From: Niveispirillum sp. SYP-B3756
GTDB taxonomy: Bacteria; Pseudomonadota; Alphaproteobacteria; Azospirillales; Azospirillaceae
DNA: 64,000 nucleotides
Assembly: GCF_009495745.1 (NCBI RefSeq)
Contig: NZ_WIDQ01000005.1
Span: 295,307-359,306 of the forward strand
Direction: 5' to 3'
The notes beneath the pieces were generated by a model, which saw only the letters and a list, made by a program, of their open reading frames with translations, had not been told where the DNA came from and made no database searches. Position numbers and translations under genes: made by a program. This document shows, piece by piece, positions 9,026 through 18,681 of this stretch. The stretch's first letter is position 1. Every line of letters begins with the position of its first letter.

Positions 9026-9643
9026 TTGCTCGTTAACCCGATCCGTCTCGACGAAGAAGAAAAGCCGGAGACCGCGACCAAGGAGCCGGCCAAGGCCCCG
9101 CCCAGCGTGGCCCAGAACCTGTTCAAGGCCCGCACGGTCCTGCTGTTCGGCGAAATCAACCAGAAGGTGGCGCAGGAAGTTGTCGCCCAGCTTCTGGCGC
9201 TGGCGGCTGAAAGCGATGATCCGATCAAGCTGGTGATCAACTCCCCCGGCGGCCACGTCGAGTCGGGTGACACGATCCACGACATCATCCGCTTCATCAA
9301 GCCGAAGGTGAAAATCCTCGGCACGGGCTGGGTAGCGTCGGCTGGCGCGCACATCTTCCTGGGCGCTGCCAAGGAAAATCGCTATTGCCTGCCCAACACC
9401 CGTTTCATGATCCACCAGCCCGCCGGCGGCGTGGGTGGCCCCGCCACCGACATCGCCATTGAGGCGAAGGAGATCATCAAGATGCGCCACCGCATCAATA
9501 CGGTGATCGCCCGGGAAACCGGCCAGCCGATTGAGCGGGTGGCTGCGGACACCGACCGTAATTTCTGGATGTCGGCCGAAGAAGCCAAGGAGTATGGCGT
9601 TGTCAGCCACGTCATCGACAATGCCGCTGCCCTGGACGAATAA
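9026..9643 (+). CDS. clpP: ATP-dependent Clp protease proteolytic subunit (ClpP family)
   Basis: Serine peptidase of the ClpP family (S14), cytosolic. 205 aa. A charged, low-complexity N-terminal extension (about residues 8-28, rich in E, K, P and A) replaces the short propeptide. The core keeps INSPGGHVESGDTIHDII, the nucleophile Ser105 in GTGWVASAGAHIF, His130 in FMIHQPAGG and Asp175 in AADTDRNFWMS, so the catalytic triad is intact. The start is a TTG at 9026, chosen because AGGAG (9015-9019) lies 6 bp upstream and no ATG or GTG in this frame precedes the conserved core. Single gene with its own terminator; probably a paralogue of the housekeeping clpP rather than the clpX-linked copy, since clpX is absent here. 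Confidence 0.88.
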   Translation: MLVNPIRLDEEEKPETATKEPAKAPPSVAQNLFKARTVLLFGEINQKVAQEVVAQLLALAAESDDPIKLVINSPGGHVESGDTIHDIIRFIKPKVKILGTGWVASAGAHIFLGAAKENRYCLPNTRFMIHQPAGGVGGPATDIAIEAKEIIKMRHRINTVIARETGQPIERVAADTDRNFWMSAEEAKEYGVVSHVIDNAAALDE

Positions 9644-9664
9644 GCACCAGAGCATAAGACATTG

Positions 9665-9706
9665 AAAAAGGCCGGCGCTCACCCGAGGCGCCGGCCTTTT
9701 GTTTTC
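9665..9706 (+). terminator. Rho-independent terminator after clpP
   Basis: 9-bp perfect stem GGCCGGCGC (9670-9678) / GCGCCGGCC (9688-9696) with a 9-nt loop, preceded by AAAAA and followed by TTTTGTTTT. Textbook form, 26 bp after the clpP stop. Confidence 0.9.
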
Positions 9707-9786
9707 CTGGACCGGTTTTCCCGTCGCATTTTCTGGCATCGAAGGCCAGCTTGGGACGTTTTCGTCCCTGACCGGTCCGGTTTTGG

Positions 9787-9814
9787 TTGATGGAGGGTTT
9801 TCAGTCCCTATATT
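9787..9814 (+). promoter_or_regulatory. Candidate sigma-70 promoter of the mrp operon
   Basis: TTGATG (9787-9792), 16-bp spacer, TATATT (9809-9814), 44 bp before the mrpA start. A small GGGACG-TTTT-CGTCCC hairpin (9753-9768) lies just upstream. Consensus match only. Confidence 0.42.
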
Positions 9815-9857
9815 GGCCTGGACGTGCAACCCGAAACGAGAGAGCCCGGCCGCCGCG

Positions 9858-12197
9858 ATGCTGACAGCGATAGGGATCATCTTCCTGGCAGCGGCCCTGG
9901 CGCCGACGCTCAACCGCCTATTCCCCTCCTTCGCCCATTGGCTGCTGGCGCTGGCCCCGGCCGGGGGCTTTGTCTGGTTTGCCGGGCAGTTGGCCACAGT
10001 GGTGGGCGGGCAACCGGTGGCCGAATCCTGGAAATGGGTGCCGGCGCTGGGGGTGGAACTAGCCTTCCGGCTGGATGGGCTGTCGCTGCTGTTCGCCCTG
10101 CTGATCACCGGTATTGGCACGCTGATCGTGCTTTATTCCGGCGGCTATCTGCGCGGCCATCGGCATGAAGGCCGATTCATGCTGTTCATCATGGCCTTCA
10201 TGGGGGCTATGCTGGGGCTGGTGCTGGCCGATGATATCATCAGCCTGTTCGTGTTCTGGGAACTGACGTCTGTCACCTCCTTCCTGCTGATCGGCTTCAA
10301 CCATGCCGATGCCCGTTCCCGCCGGTCGGCCCTACAGGCGTTACTGGTCACGGGTGGCGGTGGTATGGCCCTGCTGACCGGGCTGATTCTGCTGGGCACG
10401 GCGGGCGGTGCCGGCAGCCTGTCGGCCATTGCCGCCAAGGGTGTGGATCTGACGGGGCATGGGCTTTACCTACCGATCCTTATCTTGCTGCTGCTGGCCG
10501 CCTTCACCAAATCGGCGCAGGTGCCGTTCCATTTCTGGCTGCCCAACGCCATGGACGCGCCCACACCGGTCAGCGCCTATCTGCATTCCGCCACCATGGT
10601 GAAGGCCGGCATCTATCTGTTGGCCCGCCTGTCGCCCATGCTGGGTGGCACCGACATCTGGTTCTGGACCCTGACCGGCTTTGGCGCGCTGACGGCCTTC
10701 TGGGGCGGGGCCATGGCGCTGCGCGCCACCGACCTGAAGAAAATCCTGGCCTACACCACCCTGATGGCCCTGGGCACGCTGACCATGCTGGTGGGGCTGG
10801 GTACGGATTATGCCATCCGCGGCTTCGCCGCCTTCCTGTTGGCACACAGCCTGTACAAGGGCGCCCTGTTCATGGGGGCCGGGTCGGTGGACCATGGCAG
10901 TGGCACGCGGGAGGTGAGGGAACTGTCCGGCCTGTTCCGCGCCATGCCGTTGACGGGTGTTTTCATCGCGCTCGCCGCACTCTCCATGTCTGGCCTGCCG
11001 CCCTTTCTGGGCTTTATTGGCAAGGAACTGATTTATGAAGGGCTGTTGACCGCCGACCGGCCCGTCTTGCCGGTGCTGGTGGTCTCCATCCTGGCCAATG
11101 CCACCATGCTGGGTGCCGCGGGGCTGGTCTTCGTCAAGCCCTTCCTGGGGGCACCGTCCAAAGCCGCCGCCCATGCGCATGAAGGCGGGCTGACATTGTG
11201 GCTGGGGCCGGCGCTGCTGGCCAGCCTGGGGCTGCTGCTGGGGCTTTATCCCAGCATCCTGGATGGGCTGCTGGGGCAGGTGGCGGCGTCCGTGCGCGGC
11301 GAACCGCTGGCGGTGGAACTGCATCTCTGGCACGGGCTGACGCCTGCACTTGGCCTGTCGGCTATCACCGTGGCGCTGGGGATTGGCTTTTATCTGGCGT
11401 TGCGTCCCCTTACCGCCGGGCTGGCGGGATTGCAGCGTTTTACCCGTTTTGATGCCGATAAGGGCTGGGATCATATCCTGAACGGGCTGGATGCATTGGC
11501 CCGGGCCGTGACCGGGCAGCTTCAGGGCGGGGTGATGACCCGCTATATGGCCATCATCTTCACCGCCATGCTGCTGCTGCTGGGCGCAACACTCTGGTTC
11601 CGCCAGGCGCTGGTGCTGCCGGCCGTTGATCTTCACGGGCAATGGGTGGGACTGCTGCTGGGCATCATGATGCTGGTGGGTACGGCGGGAGCCATGCGTG
11701 CCCGGTCACGCCTGGGCATCATCACTGCCCTGTCGGTCAATGGATTGTCGGTGGCGATGTTCTTCATCACCTATGGCGCACCGGATGTCGGCATCACCCA
11801 GCTGATGGTGGAAACGCTGACCGCCATCATCCTAGTGCTGGTGCTGGCCCACCTGCCAGCCCTGCCCAAGGGGCCGGACCGCAAGCCGCAGGCGGCCTTC
11901 CTGCATGGCATCCTGGCCCTGGGCCTGGGTGGGGTGGTGACGGCGATCCTGCTGGCCATCATCGCCCTGCCGCTGCCGATGACCCTGTCGCAGTTCTTCG
12001 GCGATACCTCATACCTGGAAGCCTATGGCCGCAATGTGGTGAATGTCATTCTGGTGGATTTCCGTGGCTTTGACACGCTGGGTGAAATCACCGTGGTGGC
12101 CAGCGCCGGGCTGGGCGTGCTGGCCCTGCTGAAGGCGCGCTATGCCAAGCCAAAAGCTAAACCACAGCCGGGGCCGCAGACGGGAGAGGTCGCATGA
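9858..12197 (+). CDS. mrpA: Mrp Na+/H+ antiporter subunit A
   Basis: Largest subunit of the multisubunit Na+(K+)/H+ antiporter in the inner membrane; related to NuoL of complex I. 779 aa, many transmembrane segments. Seen: [18 protein letters not shown] with the conserved Glu, then [18 protein letters not shown] and [15 protein letters not shown], the antiporter-core signature. The C-terminal third adds the MrpA-specific part, [19 protein letters not shown] and [22 protein letters not shown] 9858 was chosen: it begins directly with a membrane helix, while the in-frame extension back to 9699 reads through the clpP terminator. Overlaps mrpB by 4 bp. Confidence 0.94.
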   Translation: MLTAIGIIFLAAALAPTLNRLFPSFAHWLLALAPAGGFVWFAGQLATVVGGQPVAESWKWVPALGVELAFRLDGLSLLFALLITGIGTLIVLYSGGYLRGHRHEGRFMLFIMAFMGAMLGLVLADDIISLFVFWELTSVTSFLLIGFNHADARSRRSALQALLVTGGGGMALLTGLILLGTAGGAGSLSAIAAKGVDLTGHGLYLPILILLLLAAFTKSAQVPFHFWLPNAMDAPTPVSAYLHSATMVKAGIYLLARLSPMLGGTDIWFWTLTGFGALTAFWGGAMALRATDLKKILAYTTLMALGTLTMLVGLGTDYAIRGFAAFLLAHSLYKGALFMGAGSVDHGSGTREVRELSGLFRAMPLTGVFIALAALSMSGLPPFLGFIGKELIYEGLLTADRPVLPVLVVSILANATMLGAAGLVFVKPFLGAPSKAAAHAHEGGLTLWLGPALLASLGLLLGLYPSILDGLLGQVAASVRGEPLAVELHLWHGLTPALGLSAITVALGIGFYLALRPLTAGLAGLQRFTRFDADKGWDHILNGLDALARAVTGQLQGGVMTRYMAIIFTAMLLLLGATLWFRQALVLPAVDLHGQWVGLLLGIMMLVGTAGAMRARSRLGIITALSVNGLSVAMFFITYGAPDVGITQLMVETLTAIILVLVLAHLPALPKGPDRKPQAAFLHGILALGLGGVVTAILLAIIALPLPMTLSQFFGDTSYLEAYGRNVVNVILVDFRGFDTLGEITVVASAGLGVLALLKARYAKPKAKPQPGPQTGEVA

Positions 12198-12616
12198 TGG
12201 ACAGCCTGATCCTGCGCACGGCCACGCGCCTGTTGCTGGCCCTGATGATCCTGTTTTCCATTTTCATCCTCTGGCGCGGCCATAATGAGCCGGGGGGCGG
12301 CTTCGTTGGCGGGCTGATCTGTGCCGTGGCCTTCGCCCTGCACGCGCTGGCCTTTGGCGTGAAGGAGATGAAGCGCCTGCTGGTGCTGGACCCGCGCAGC
12401 CTGCTGGGCGGCGGGCTGTTGCTGGGCATCCTGTCCGGCTTTTTCGCCGGCCCCGGCGGCGACCCGTTCATGACGGCGCGCTGGATCATCTTCAAGGATG
12501 CTACCGGCGCCAAGGCTTTGGCGCTGGGCACGCCCGTGCTGTTCGATATCGGTGTTTATCTGGTGGTGGTGGGTGCCTTGCTGGCCATGGTCCAGGCCCT
12601 GATGGAAGAGGATTGA
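12194..12616 (+). CDS. mrpB: Mrp Na+/H+ antiporter subunit B
   Basis: Inner-membrane subunit of the Mrp complex, 140 aa with about four membrane helices. Carries the MnhB/MrpB signature [19 protein letters not shown] (the H-N-x-P-G-G-G-F-x-G-G block) and [17 protein letters not shown] near the C-terminus. ATG 12194 overlaps the mrpA stop (ATGA), so translation is probably coupled. Keeping separate A and B subunits marks this as the seven-gene type of Mrp operon rather than the fused-A type. Confidence 0.94.
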   Translation: MMDSLILRTATRLLLALMILFSIFILWRGHNEPGGGFVGGLICAVAFALHALAFGVKEMKRLLVLDPRSLLGGGLLLGILSGFFAGPGGDPFMTARWIIFKDATGAKALALGTPVLFDIGVYLVVVGALLAMVQALMEED

Positions 12617-12620
12617 GCCC

Positions 12621-12980
12621 ATGGAAACCATCATGGCCTTCGCCGTCGGCGGCATGGTCGCCGGGGCGGTCTACCTGTTCCTATCGCGCCAGTTGCTGCG
12701 GGTGCTGTTCGGGGTGATCCTGCTGTCCAACGCGGTCAATGTCGCCATCCTGCTGGTAGGGCGGCTGACGCCCGGTCAGGCCCCCCTGATCGGCCAGGGG
12801 CAGGAGGTGCTGGGCCAGGGCTTGGCAAACCCCCTGCCCCAGGCGCTGATCCTGACCGCAATCGTCATTGGTTTCGGCCTGCTCTCCTTCGTGCTGGCCC
12901 TGGTCTATCGCGGCTATCAGGAACTGGGCACGCTGGATAGCAGCCAGATGCGCACGGCTGAGCCGGAGGATGCGGTATGA
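12621..12980 (+). CDS. mrpC: Mrp Na+/H+ antiporter subunit C
   Basis: NuoK-like inner-membrane subunit, 119 aa, three predicted membrane helices. Family features: YLFLSRQLLRVLFGVILLSNAVNVAI and PLPQALILTAIVIGFGLLSFVLAL, the latter containing the conserved P-x-Q-A-L-x-L-T-A-I-V-I motif. Four bp after mrpB and overlapping mrpD by 4 bp. Confidence 0.94.
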   Translation: METIMAFAVGGMVAGAVYLFLSRQLLRVLFGVILLSNAVNVAILLVGRLTPGQAPLIGQGQEVLGQGLANPLPQALILTAIVIGFGLLSFVLALVYRGYQELGTLDSSQMRTAEPEDAV

Positions 12981-14539
12981 TCGCTTGGCTGGTTGCTTCC
13001 CCCATCCTGGTGCCGCTGACCACGGCGGCCCTGTGTGCTGTGTTCTGGAACCGTCCTTCCTTGCAGCGTGTGCTGTCGCTGACCGGCAGCACGCTGCTGC
13101 TGATCCTGGCTGGCCTGTTGCTGGCGCGGGTGATGGAAGGCGGGGTGCAGGTGGCCCAGATGGGCAGTTGGGCCGCCCCCTTCGGCATCATTCTGGTGGC
13201 CGACACGCTGTCGGCGCTGATGATCCTGATCGCCGCTGTGATGGCGCTGGCGGTGGCCGTCTATGCGCTGGGCGATGTGGATGCGGTGCGCGAACGCGGC
13301 GGATACCACATTATCTTTCAGGTGCTGATGGTCGGTGTCTGCGGCAGCTTCATCACCGGCGATCTGTTCAACCTCTATGTCTGGTTTGAGGTGATGCTGA
13401 TCTCGTCCTTCGTGTTGCTGTCGCTGGGCGGTACGAAGGAACAGATCGACGGGGCCATCAAATATGCCGCCATCAACCTGATCGCCACCGCCTGTTTCCT
13501 GCTGGCCGTTGCCCTGCTCTATGGCGTGACCGGTACGCTGAACATGGCCGATCTGGCCGTGCGCGTGCCGCATGTCGCCAATAAGGGGTTGGTCAGCACC
13601 ATTGCCGTGCTGTTCATCATCGCCTTTGGCATGAAGGCGGCGGTCTTCCCCTTCTTCTTCTGGCTGCCCGCCGCCTATCACACGCCCGCCGTGGCGGTGC
13701 AGGCGATCTTCGCCGGCTTGCTGACCAAGGTGGGGGTCTATGCGCTGCTGCGCTGTTTCACCCTGATCTTCACCGGCGACATGGGCTGGACCCATGGCAT
13801 CCTGCTATGGATTGCCGGGGCCACCATGCTGACGGGTGCCTTGGGATCGCTGGCAGTGCGTGACCTGCGCCGGGCGCTCTCCTGGCAGGTGGTGGCGCAT
13901 ATCGGCTACATGATCATGGGGCTCGCCATCGCCACACCACTGGCCATTGCCGGCACCGTCTTCTATCTGGTGCATGACATTGTGGTGAAGACCAACCTGT
14001 TCTTAGGCGCCGGCGTGGTCCGCCGGCTGTCGGGTGGGGATACGTCTTATGCCAAGCTGGGCGGGCTGTTCACCGCCGCACCGATCCTGTGCATCGTGCT
14101 GTTCGTGCCGCTGGCCTCCCTGGCTGGCTTCCCGCCTTTCTCCGGCTTCTGGTCCAAGCTTCTGCTGGTGCGTGCAGGCTTGGCCGTGGAGAATTGGGCC
14201 ATCGTCGCCGCGGCACTGGTGACGGGGCTGTTGACGTTCTGGCTGGTCGGGCGGTTATGGGCGGAAATGGTGTGGAAGGCCAACCCGGATGGCGACGCCC
14301 TGGGCACGACCAGCCTGGGTGGGGCGGCGCGCGTGGCCCTGGTGGCCCCGCTGGTGCTGCTGTCCGCCATCACCGTCACCATCGGTTTCTATGCCGAACC
14401 CTTGATGCGCGTCAGCGCCATGGCCGCCGATGGCTTGGTTGACCCGCAAGCCTATATCGACGCGGTGCTGGGGGCCGTGCCAACGACACCCACCCTGGTC
14501 GGGGCCGCTGACACGGCCGCGATGGAGGTGCAGCCATGA
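12977..14539 (+). CDS. mrpD: Mrp Na+/H+ antiporter subunit D
   Basis: NuoM/NuoN-like proton-channel subunit in the inner membrane, 520 aa with roughly 14 membrane helices. Seen: FNLYVWFEVMLISSFVLL with the conserved Glu of the antiporter subunits, FGMKAAVFPFFFWLPAAYHTP (conserved Lys) and VAVQAIFAGLLTKVGVYALLR. ATG 12977 overlaps the mrpC stop; the stop overlaps the mrpE start. Complete. Confidence 0.94.
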   Translation: MIAWLVASPILVPLTTAALCAVFWNRPSLQRVLSLTGSTLLLILAGLLLARVMEGGVQVAQMGSWAAPFGIILVADTLSALMILIAAVMALAVAVYALGDVDAVRERGGYHIIFQVLMVGVCGSFITGDLFNLYVWFEVMLISSFVLLSLGGTKEQIDGAIKYAAINLIATACFLLAVALLYGVTGTLNMADLAVRVPHVANKGLVSTIAVLFIIAFGMKAAVFPFFFWLPAAYHTPAVAVQAIFAGLLTKVGVYALLRCFTLIFTGDMGWTHGILLWIAGATMLTGALGSLAVRDLRRALSWQVVAHIGYMIMGLAIATPLAIAGTVFYLVHDIVVKTNLFLGAGVVRRLSGGDTSYAKLGGLFTAAPILCIVLFVPLASLAGFPPFSGFWSKLLLVRAGLAVENWAIVAAALVTGLLTFWLVGRLWAEMVWKANPDGDALGTTSLGGAARVALVAPLVLLSAITVTIGFYAEPLMRVSAMAADGLVDPQAYIDAVLGAVPTTPTLVGAADTAAMEVQP

Positions 14540-15009
14540 ACCTGCTGGTGCTGAACCTGCTGCTGGCCCTGGCCTGGATGGGCTTTAATGCCGATTTCAG
14601 CCTGGGCGGCTTCACGGCAGGCTTTGTGCTGGGCCATGGCGTGCTGTGGCTGGGCCGCCCGCTTTACCCCACGCAGCGTTATTTCCGCGTCTTCTGGGGC
14701 TCGCTGGGTTATTTCCTCTGGCTGCTGAAAGAAATCGTCACCTCCTCCCTGAAGGTGGCGGCCAGCGTGCTGGGCTTTGGTGAAAAGGTGCAGCCGGCCG
14801 TCATCGCCATCCCGCTGGACGCGCGGACGGATCTGGAGATTACCCTGCTGGCCTGTTCCATCACTCTGACGCCCGGCACGCTGACCCTGGATGTCGCGCC
14901 TGACCGCAAGCATCTCTATGTCCATGCCATGTTCGGGGGCGATGCGGCGGCTTTGTGTGCCGAAACCAAGGACAGTATGGAACGCCGTATCCTGGAGGTG
15001 CTGCGATGA
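14536..15009 (+). CDS. mrpE: Mrp Na+/H+ antiporter subunit E
   Basis: 157 aa; two N-terminal membrane helices followed by a cytosolic domain. MrpE signature parts: FSLGGFTAGFVLGHGVLW, FLWLLKEIVTSSLKVA, and LEITLLACSITLTPGTLTLDV with LYVHAMFG. Supports assembly and activity of the antiporter. Overlaps mrpD and mrpF by 4 bp each. Confidence 0.93.
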   Translation: MNLLVLNLLLALAWMGFNADFSLGGFTAGFVLGHGVLWLGRPLYPTQRYFRVFWGSLGYFLWLLKEIVTSSLKVAASVLGFGEKVQPAVIAIPLDARTDLEITLLACSITLTPGTLTLDVAPDRKHLYVHAMFGGDAAALCAETKDSMERRILEVLR

Positions 15010-15344
15010 TCCCGGCCATCACCCCCTTCCTGACCTGGTGCCTGACCATCGCCATGGTGATGCTGTTCGTCGCCTTTGGGCTGGTGATCGTGCGGGTGCT
15101 GCGCGGACCGACCACGGCGGACCGCATCATCGCCATTGACCTGTTCGGCGTGCTGGCCGTCGCCTTCATCGCGCTCTACACGCTGTATGTGAGCCAAGTG
15201 GTGTTCCTGGATGCGGCCATCGCCCTGGCCCTGGTCGCCTTTTTCGGCACCGTCGCCTATGCGCGTTTCCTGGAACGGCGCGTGGTGGACAGGCCGGAGG
15301 AGCGGGAAGCCACGCAGAAGGAGAAGGAGTCGCCCCATGCTTGA
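15006..15344 (+). CDS. mrpF: Mrp Na+/H+ antiporter subunit F
   Basis: 112 aa, three membrane helices. Contains the conserved RVLRGPTTADRIIAIDLFGVLAVAFIAL block with the functionally important Asp residue. ATG 15006 overlaps the mrpE stop and is used rather than an in-frame start at 14955 inside mrpE. A charged tail (RPEEREATQKEKES) follows the last helix. Overlaps mrpG by 8 bp. Confidence 0.93.
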   Translation: MIPAITPFLTWCLTIAMVMLFVAFGLVIVRVLRGPTTADRIIAIDLFGVLAVAFIALYTLYVSQVVFLDAAIALALVAFFGTVAYARFLERRVVDRPEEREATQKEKESPHA

Positions 15345-15714
15345 CCAGATCGCACAGGCCATCGTCGGCATTCTGGCCGTGGCCGGGGCGTTTTTCTGCC
15401 TGGTGGCGGCCTTGGGCGTGGTGCGCCTGCCCGATGCGCTGACCCGGATGCACGCCAGTTCCAAGGCCGGCACGCTGGGCTGCGGGCTGGTGCTGCTGGC
15501 GGTGGCCATTTTCTTTCCCGGCCTGGATGTGGTGGCCCGTGTCGTGGCGGCCATCCTGTTCCTGCTGCTGACCACACCGGTTGCCGCCCACATGATCGGC
15601 CGGGCAGCCTATGCCAGCGGAGAATCGCCCGCCGCCGGCACCGTGCGGGATGATCTGGCAGACGGCCCGGACAACCCGCGCCGCCGCCTGTTGGACAAGG
15701 CGGGAGGACGGTAA
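15337..15714 (+). CDS. mrpG: Mrp Na+/H+ antiporter subunit G
   Basis: 125 aa, three membrane helices and a polar C-terminal tail. Signature GVVRLPDALTRMHASSKAGTLGCGLVLLA (the R-x-P-D-x-x-T-R-x-H-A motif) and LLLTTPVAAHMIGRAAY identify PhaG/MnhG/MrpG. ATG 15337 is chosen because the family begins directly with the first helix; the reading frame extends upstream only through mrpF. Last gene of the seven-gene operon, completing A to G. Confidence 0.93.
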   Translation: MLDQIAQAIVGILAVAGAFFCLVAALGVVRLPDALTRMHASSKAGTLGCGLVLLAVAIFFPGLDVVARVVAAILFLLLTTPVAAHMIGRAAYASGESPAAGTVRDDLADGPDNPRRRLLDKAGGR

Positions 15715-15792
15715 CCGCTGGCCATTCGCCCTGTCAGGGTGGGGCTTGCAAAAAAATCGCTTGGGTGACGTAACGGAAGGCGGAAGAAACGC

Positions 15793-15822
15793 TTGAGGTT
15801 CCATTTCCCCTACCGATATACG
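15793..15822 (+). promoter_or_regulatory. Candidate promoter upstream of fadD
   Basis: TTGAGG (15793-15798), 18-bp spacer, TATACG (15817-15822), 56 bp before the fadD ATG, in the 163-bp gap after mrpG. Consensus resemblance only. Confidence 0.35.
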
Positions 15823-15877
15823 AGATTCAAAGGCGTCGCGCTGGAAGGCGCCGGCAGTCCATACCGGGAGGAATAAA

Positions 15878-17602
15878 ATGGCCGAAGCGGTCGCATCCGT
15901 GCAGCAGCAGCAACAGGGTCGCCGGCCCTTCCTGTGGGAAGGCTCCTACCCCCCCGGTGTCACCTGGGACAGCCCACTTCCGGAGCGGACGCTGCCGCAA
16001 TTGCTGGATCAGGCGACCCAGCGCTTCCGCGACCGGCCCTGCGTCGATTTCCTGGACAAGAAATATACCTATGGCGCGATCACCGACCTGGTGGATCGCT
16101 TCGCCAAGGGCTTGCAGGAAATGGGGCTGCAAAAGGGCCAGAAGGTCGGCCTGTTCCTGCCCAATACGCCCTATTCGGTGATCTGCTATTTCGGCATCCT
16201 GAAGGCCGGCGGCGTGGTGGTGAATTTCAACCCGCTCTACGCGGAACGTGAAATCTGCCACATGATCAATGATGCCGAGGCTGAATGGATGATCAGCCTG
16301 GATCTGAAGGTCACTTATGACAAGCTGGCCAAGATGTTCGGGCAGAGCCGGCTGAAAAAGATCATCGTCGTGCCCATGGCCGGCATCCTGCCCTTTCCGA
16401 AAAACCTGCTGTTCCCCTTCGTCAAGAAGAAGGAAATCGCCGCCATCCCGCGCGACGGGCGGCATGTCTGGTTCAAACAGCTGGTAGCCAATGACGGCAG
16501 GCTGCGCCCGGTGGCGCTGGATGCCGTCAATGATGTGGCGGTGCTGCAATATACCGGCGGTACCACCGGTGTGCCCAAGGGGGCGATGCTGACGCACCAG
16601 AACATCACCGCCAATGCCACCCAGGCATCCTACTGGTTCAGCGCGCTGGCGGAACCAGGGAACGAGCGGATGCTGGGCGTCCTGCCGCTGTTCCACGTCT
16701 TCGCCATGACCTGCGTGATGAATCTGAGCATCCAGAATGGCGGGGAAATGATCCTGCTGCCCCGGTTTGAACTGGAGCAGGTGCTGGAGACCATCCACAA
16801 GAAGAAGCCGACCCAGTTCCCGGCTGTGCCCACCATCTATACCGCCATCAATAATTACAAGGATGTGGGCAAGTACGACCTGTCTTCCATCAAGGTCTGC
16901 AATTCCGGCGGCGCGCCGCTGCCGGTGGAGGTGAAGGCGCAGTTCGAGAAGCTGACCGGCTGTGCCCTGGTGGAAGGTTACGGCCTGTCGGAATCCGCCC
17001 CCATCGCCACCATCAACCCGGCCCATGCCAGCCGCGCCGGCTCCATCGGCCTGCCGGTGCCTGGCACCGATATCCGCATCGTCAGCCTGGAGGATCGCCG
17101 CACGGAAGTGCAGCGCGGCGAACGCGGCGAAATCTGCATCATCGGCCCGCAGGTGATGAAGGGCTATTGGAAGAAAGACAAGGAAAGTGCGGAGACGCTG
17201 GATGGCGGGATGCTGCATACCGGCGATGTCGGCTATATGGATGAAGATGGCTATATCTTCATCGTCGACCGCATCAAGGACATGATCCTGGCTGGCGGCT
17301 ACAATGTCTATCCCCGCAATGTGGAAGAGGCGATCTATCAGCATCCGCAGGTGGCGGAATGCATTGTGCTGGGCGTGCCCGACCCCTATCGCGGCCAGAC
17401 AGTGAAGGCCTATATCAAGACCCGTGATGGCGCGGTGCTGACCAAGGACGATATCAAGGCCTTCCTGGAGGACAAGCTGTCCCCCATCGAACAGCCCAAG
17501 CTGTATGAATTCCGCGATGAATTGCCCAAGACCATGATCGGCAAACTGTCGCGCAAGGCCCTGCTGGATGAGTTGGAGGCGGAGAAGAAGAAGGCTGGTT
17601 GA
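15878..17602 (+). CDS. fadD: Long-chain fatty acid--CoA ligase
   Basis: Activates fatty acids to acyl-CoA with ATP (through an acyl-adenylate), at the inner membrane or in the cytosol; entry to beta-oxidation. 574 aa. AMP-binding P-loop YTGGTTGVPKGAMLTHQN at about residues 224-241, EGYGLSESAP, the adenylate motif LHTGDVGYMDEDGYIFIVDR and the C-terminal DELPKTMIGKLSRKAL with the catalytic Lys. ATG 15878 has GGGAGG 8 bp upstream. Not part of the mrp operon (163-bp gap with a candidate promoter). Confidence 0.92.
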   Translation: MAEAVASVQQQQQGRRPFLWEGSYPPGVTWDSPLPERTLPQLLDQATQRFRDRPCVDFLDKKYTYGAITDLVDRFAKGLQEMGLQKGQKVGLFLPNTPYSVICYFGILKAGGVVVNFNPLYAEREICHMINDAEAEWMISLDLKVTYDKLAKMFGQSRLKKIIVVPMAGILPFPKNLLFPFVKKKEIAAIPRDGRHVWFKQLVANDGRLRPVALDAVNDVAVLQYTGGTTGVPKGAMLTHQNITANATQASYWFSALAEPGNERMLGVLPLFHVFAMTCVMNLSIQNGGEMILLPRFELEQVLETIHKKKPTQFPAVPTIYTAINNYKDVGKYDLSSIKVCNSGGAPLPVEVKAQFEKLTGCALVEGYGLSESAPIATINPAHASRAGSIGLPVPGTDIRIVSLEDRRTEVQRGERGEICIIGPQVMKGYWKKDKESAETLDGGMLHTGDVGYMDEDGYIFIVDRIKDMILAGGYNVYPRNVEEAIYQHPQVAECIVLGVPDPYRGQTVKAYIKTRDGAVLTKDDIKAFLEDKLSPIEQPKLYEFRDELPKTMIGKLSRKALLDELEAEKKKAG

Positions 17603-17618
17603 GCCTCTTCCCCCGCAG

Positions 17619-17646
17619 GCGGGAAACGGTTAGGAACGTTTCCCGC
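17619..17646. terminator. Hairpin between fadD and ribokinase genes
   Basis: Perfect 10-bp inverted repeat GCGGGAAACG (17619-17628) / CGTTTCCCGC (17637-17646) with an 8-nt loop, 17 bp after the fadD stop and 30 bp before the ribokinase start. No T-tract, so it may be a Rho-assisted terminator or an operator of the downstream gene. Confidence 0.4.
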
Positions 17647-17676
17647 AAAGACGCCATCCATACCCAAGGGTCCATC

Positions 17677-18600
17677 ATGGCCAAGCTGATCGTTCTCGGC
17701 AGCACCAATATCGACATCCTGGCCACCATGCAGGCGGCACCCCGCGCCGGTGAAACGGTGAATGGGGAGACGGTGCAATTGATGCCGGGCGGCAAGGGGC
17801 TGAACCAGGCCGTCGCGGCAGTGCAGCAGGGTATTGCGGTCAGCTTTGTCGGCCGGGTGGGGCGCGATGCCTTCGGCGATCAGGTGGTGGCCTTCTTTGC
17901 CGAAAAGGGGATCGAGGCATCCGCCCTGAAGCGGAGTGAGACGCTGGGCACCGGCAATGCCCTGATTCTGGTGGATGCGACGGCGGAAAACCGCATCGTC
18001 GTCATCCCTGCCGCCAATAAAGAGATCGTGCCCGCCGATGCCGAGGGGGTAGCGATTACCGCTGGCGATATCGTGGTCAGCCAGTTTGAGGTGCCGCGCA
18101 GCACCATCGCCAGCATCTTCGCCCAGGCGCGGGCCACCGGTGCCCGCACGGTGCTGAACGCTGCCCCGGCGCTGGATGATGCACCCGCTGAACTCTGGGC
18201 CGATACCGACATTCTGGTGGTGAACGAGACGGAGCTGGGCCATTTCGCCGGCATCGAACTGTCCGGTGACGCCCCGGTCGACGCGGTGGCCGATGCCGCC
18301 CGCCGCCTGTTCCGCCGCAATGATCAGGTGGTGATCGCCACACTCGGCGTGCGCGGCGCGCTGGCCGTCACATCAGCGGGCCATGAACTGGTGCCGGGCC
18401 GTAAGGTGAAGGCGGTTGACACCACCGGGGCCGGGGATTGCTTCGTGGGCAGCCTTTCCGCCCGGCTGGCCGCAGGCGATGCGCTGGCCGATGCCATGCG
18501 CTATGCCAACGTCGCCGCCTCCATCGCTTGTACCCGCATCGGCACCAGCACCGCCATGCCGCAGGCCGAAGAGGTGTTTGCCGCGCTGCGGGCGGGATGA
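17677..18600 (+). CDS. rbsK: Ribokinase
   Basis: Phosphorylates ribose (PfkB carbohydrate kinase family). 307 aa. N-terminal LGSTNIDILATMQAAPRAGETV, then MPGGKGLNQAVAAVQQG (PfkB signature 1, G-G-K-G-x-N-Q-A) and VDTTGAGDCFVGSLSARLA (PfkB signature 2 with the catalytic Asp and anion hole). These are the standard ribokinase motifs. ATG 17677 begins the first beta strand; the frame extends upstream to 17599 but overlaps fadD. No ribose transporter is adjacent, so it may salvage ribose from nucleosides. Confidence 0.88.
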   Translation: MAKLIVLGSTNIDILATMQAAPRAGETVNGETVQLMPGGKGLNQAVAAVQQGIAVSFVGRVGRDAFGDQVVAFFAEKGIEASALKRSETLGTGNALILVDATAENRIVVIPAANKEIVPADAEGVAITAGDIVVSQFEVPRSTIASIFAQARATGARTVLNAAPALDDAPAELWADTDILVVNETELGHFAGIELSGDAPVDAVADAARRLFRRNDQVVIATLGVRGALAVTSAGHELVPGRKVKAVDTTGAGDCFVGSLSARLAAGDALADAMRYANVAASIACTRIGTSTAMPQAEEVFAALRAG

Positions 18601-18681
18601 GATCGGCACATCACATTTTTATTTGGGCAAGCGGGGCCTGCTTCGGTAGTCTTGGGCACAAATCTCCCGAAGGAGTGGGCC

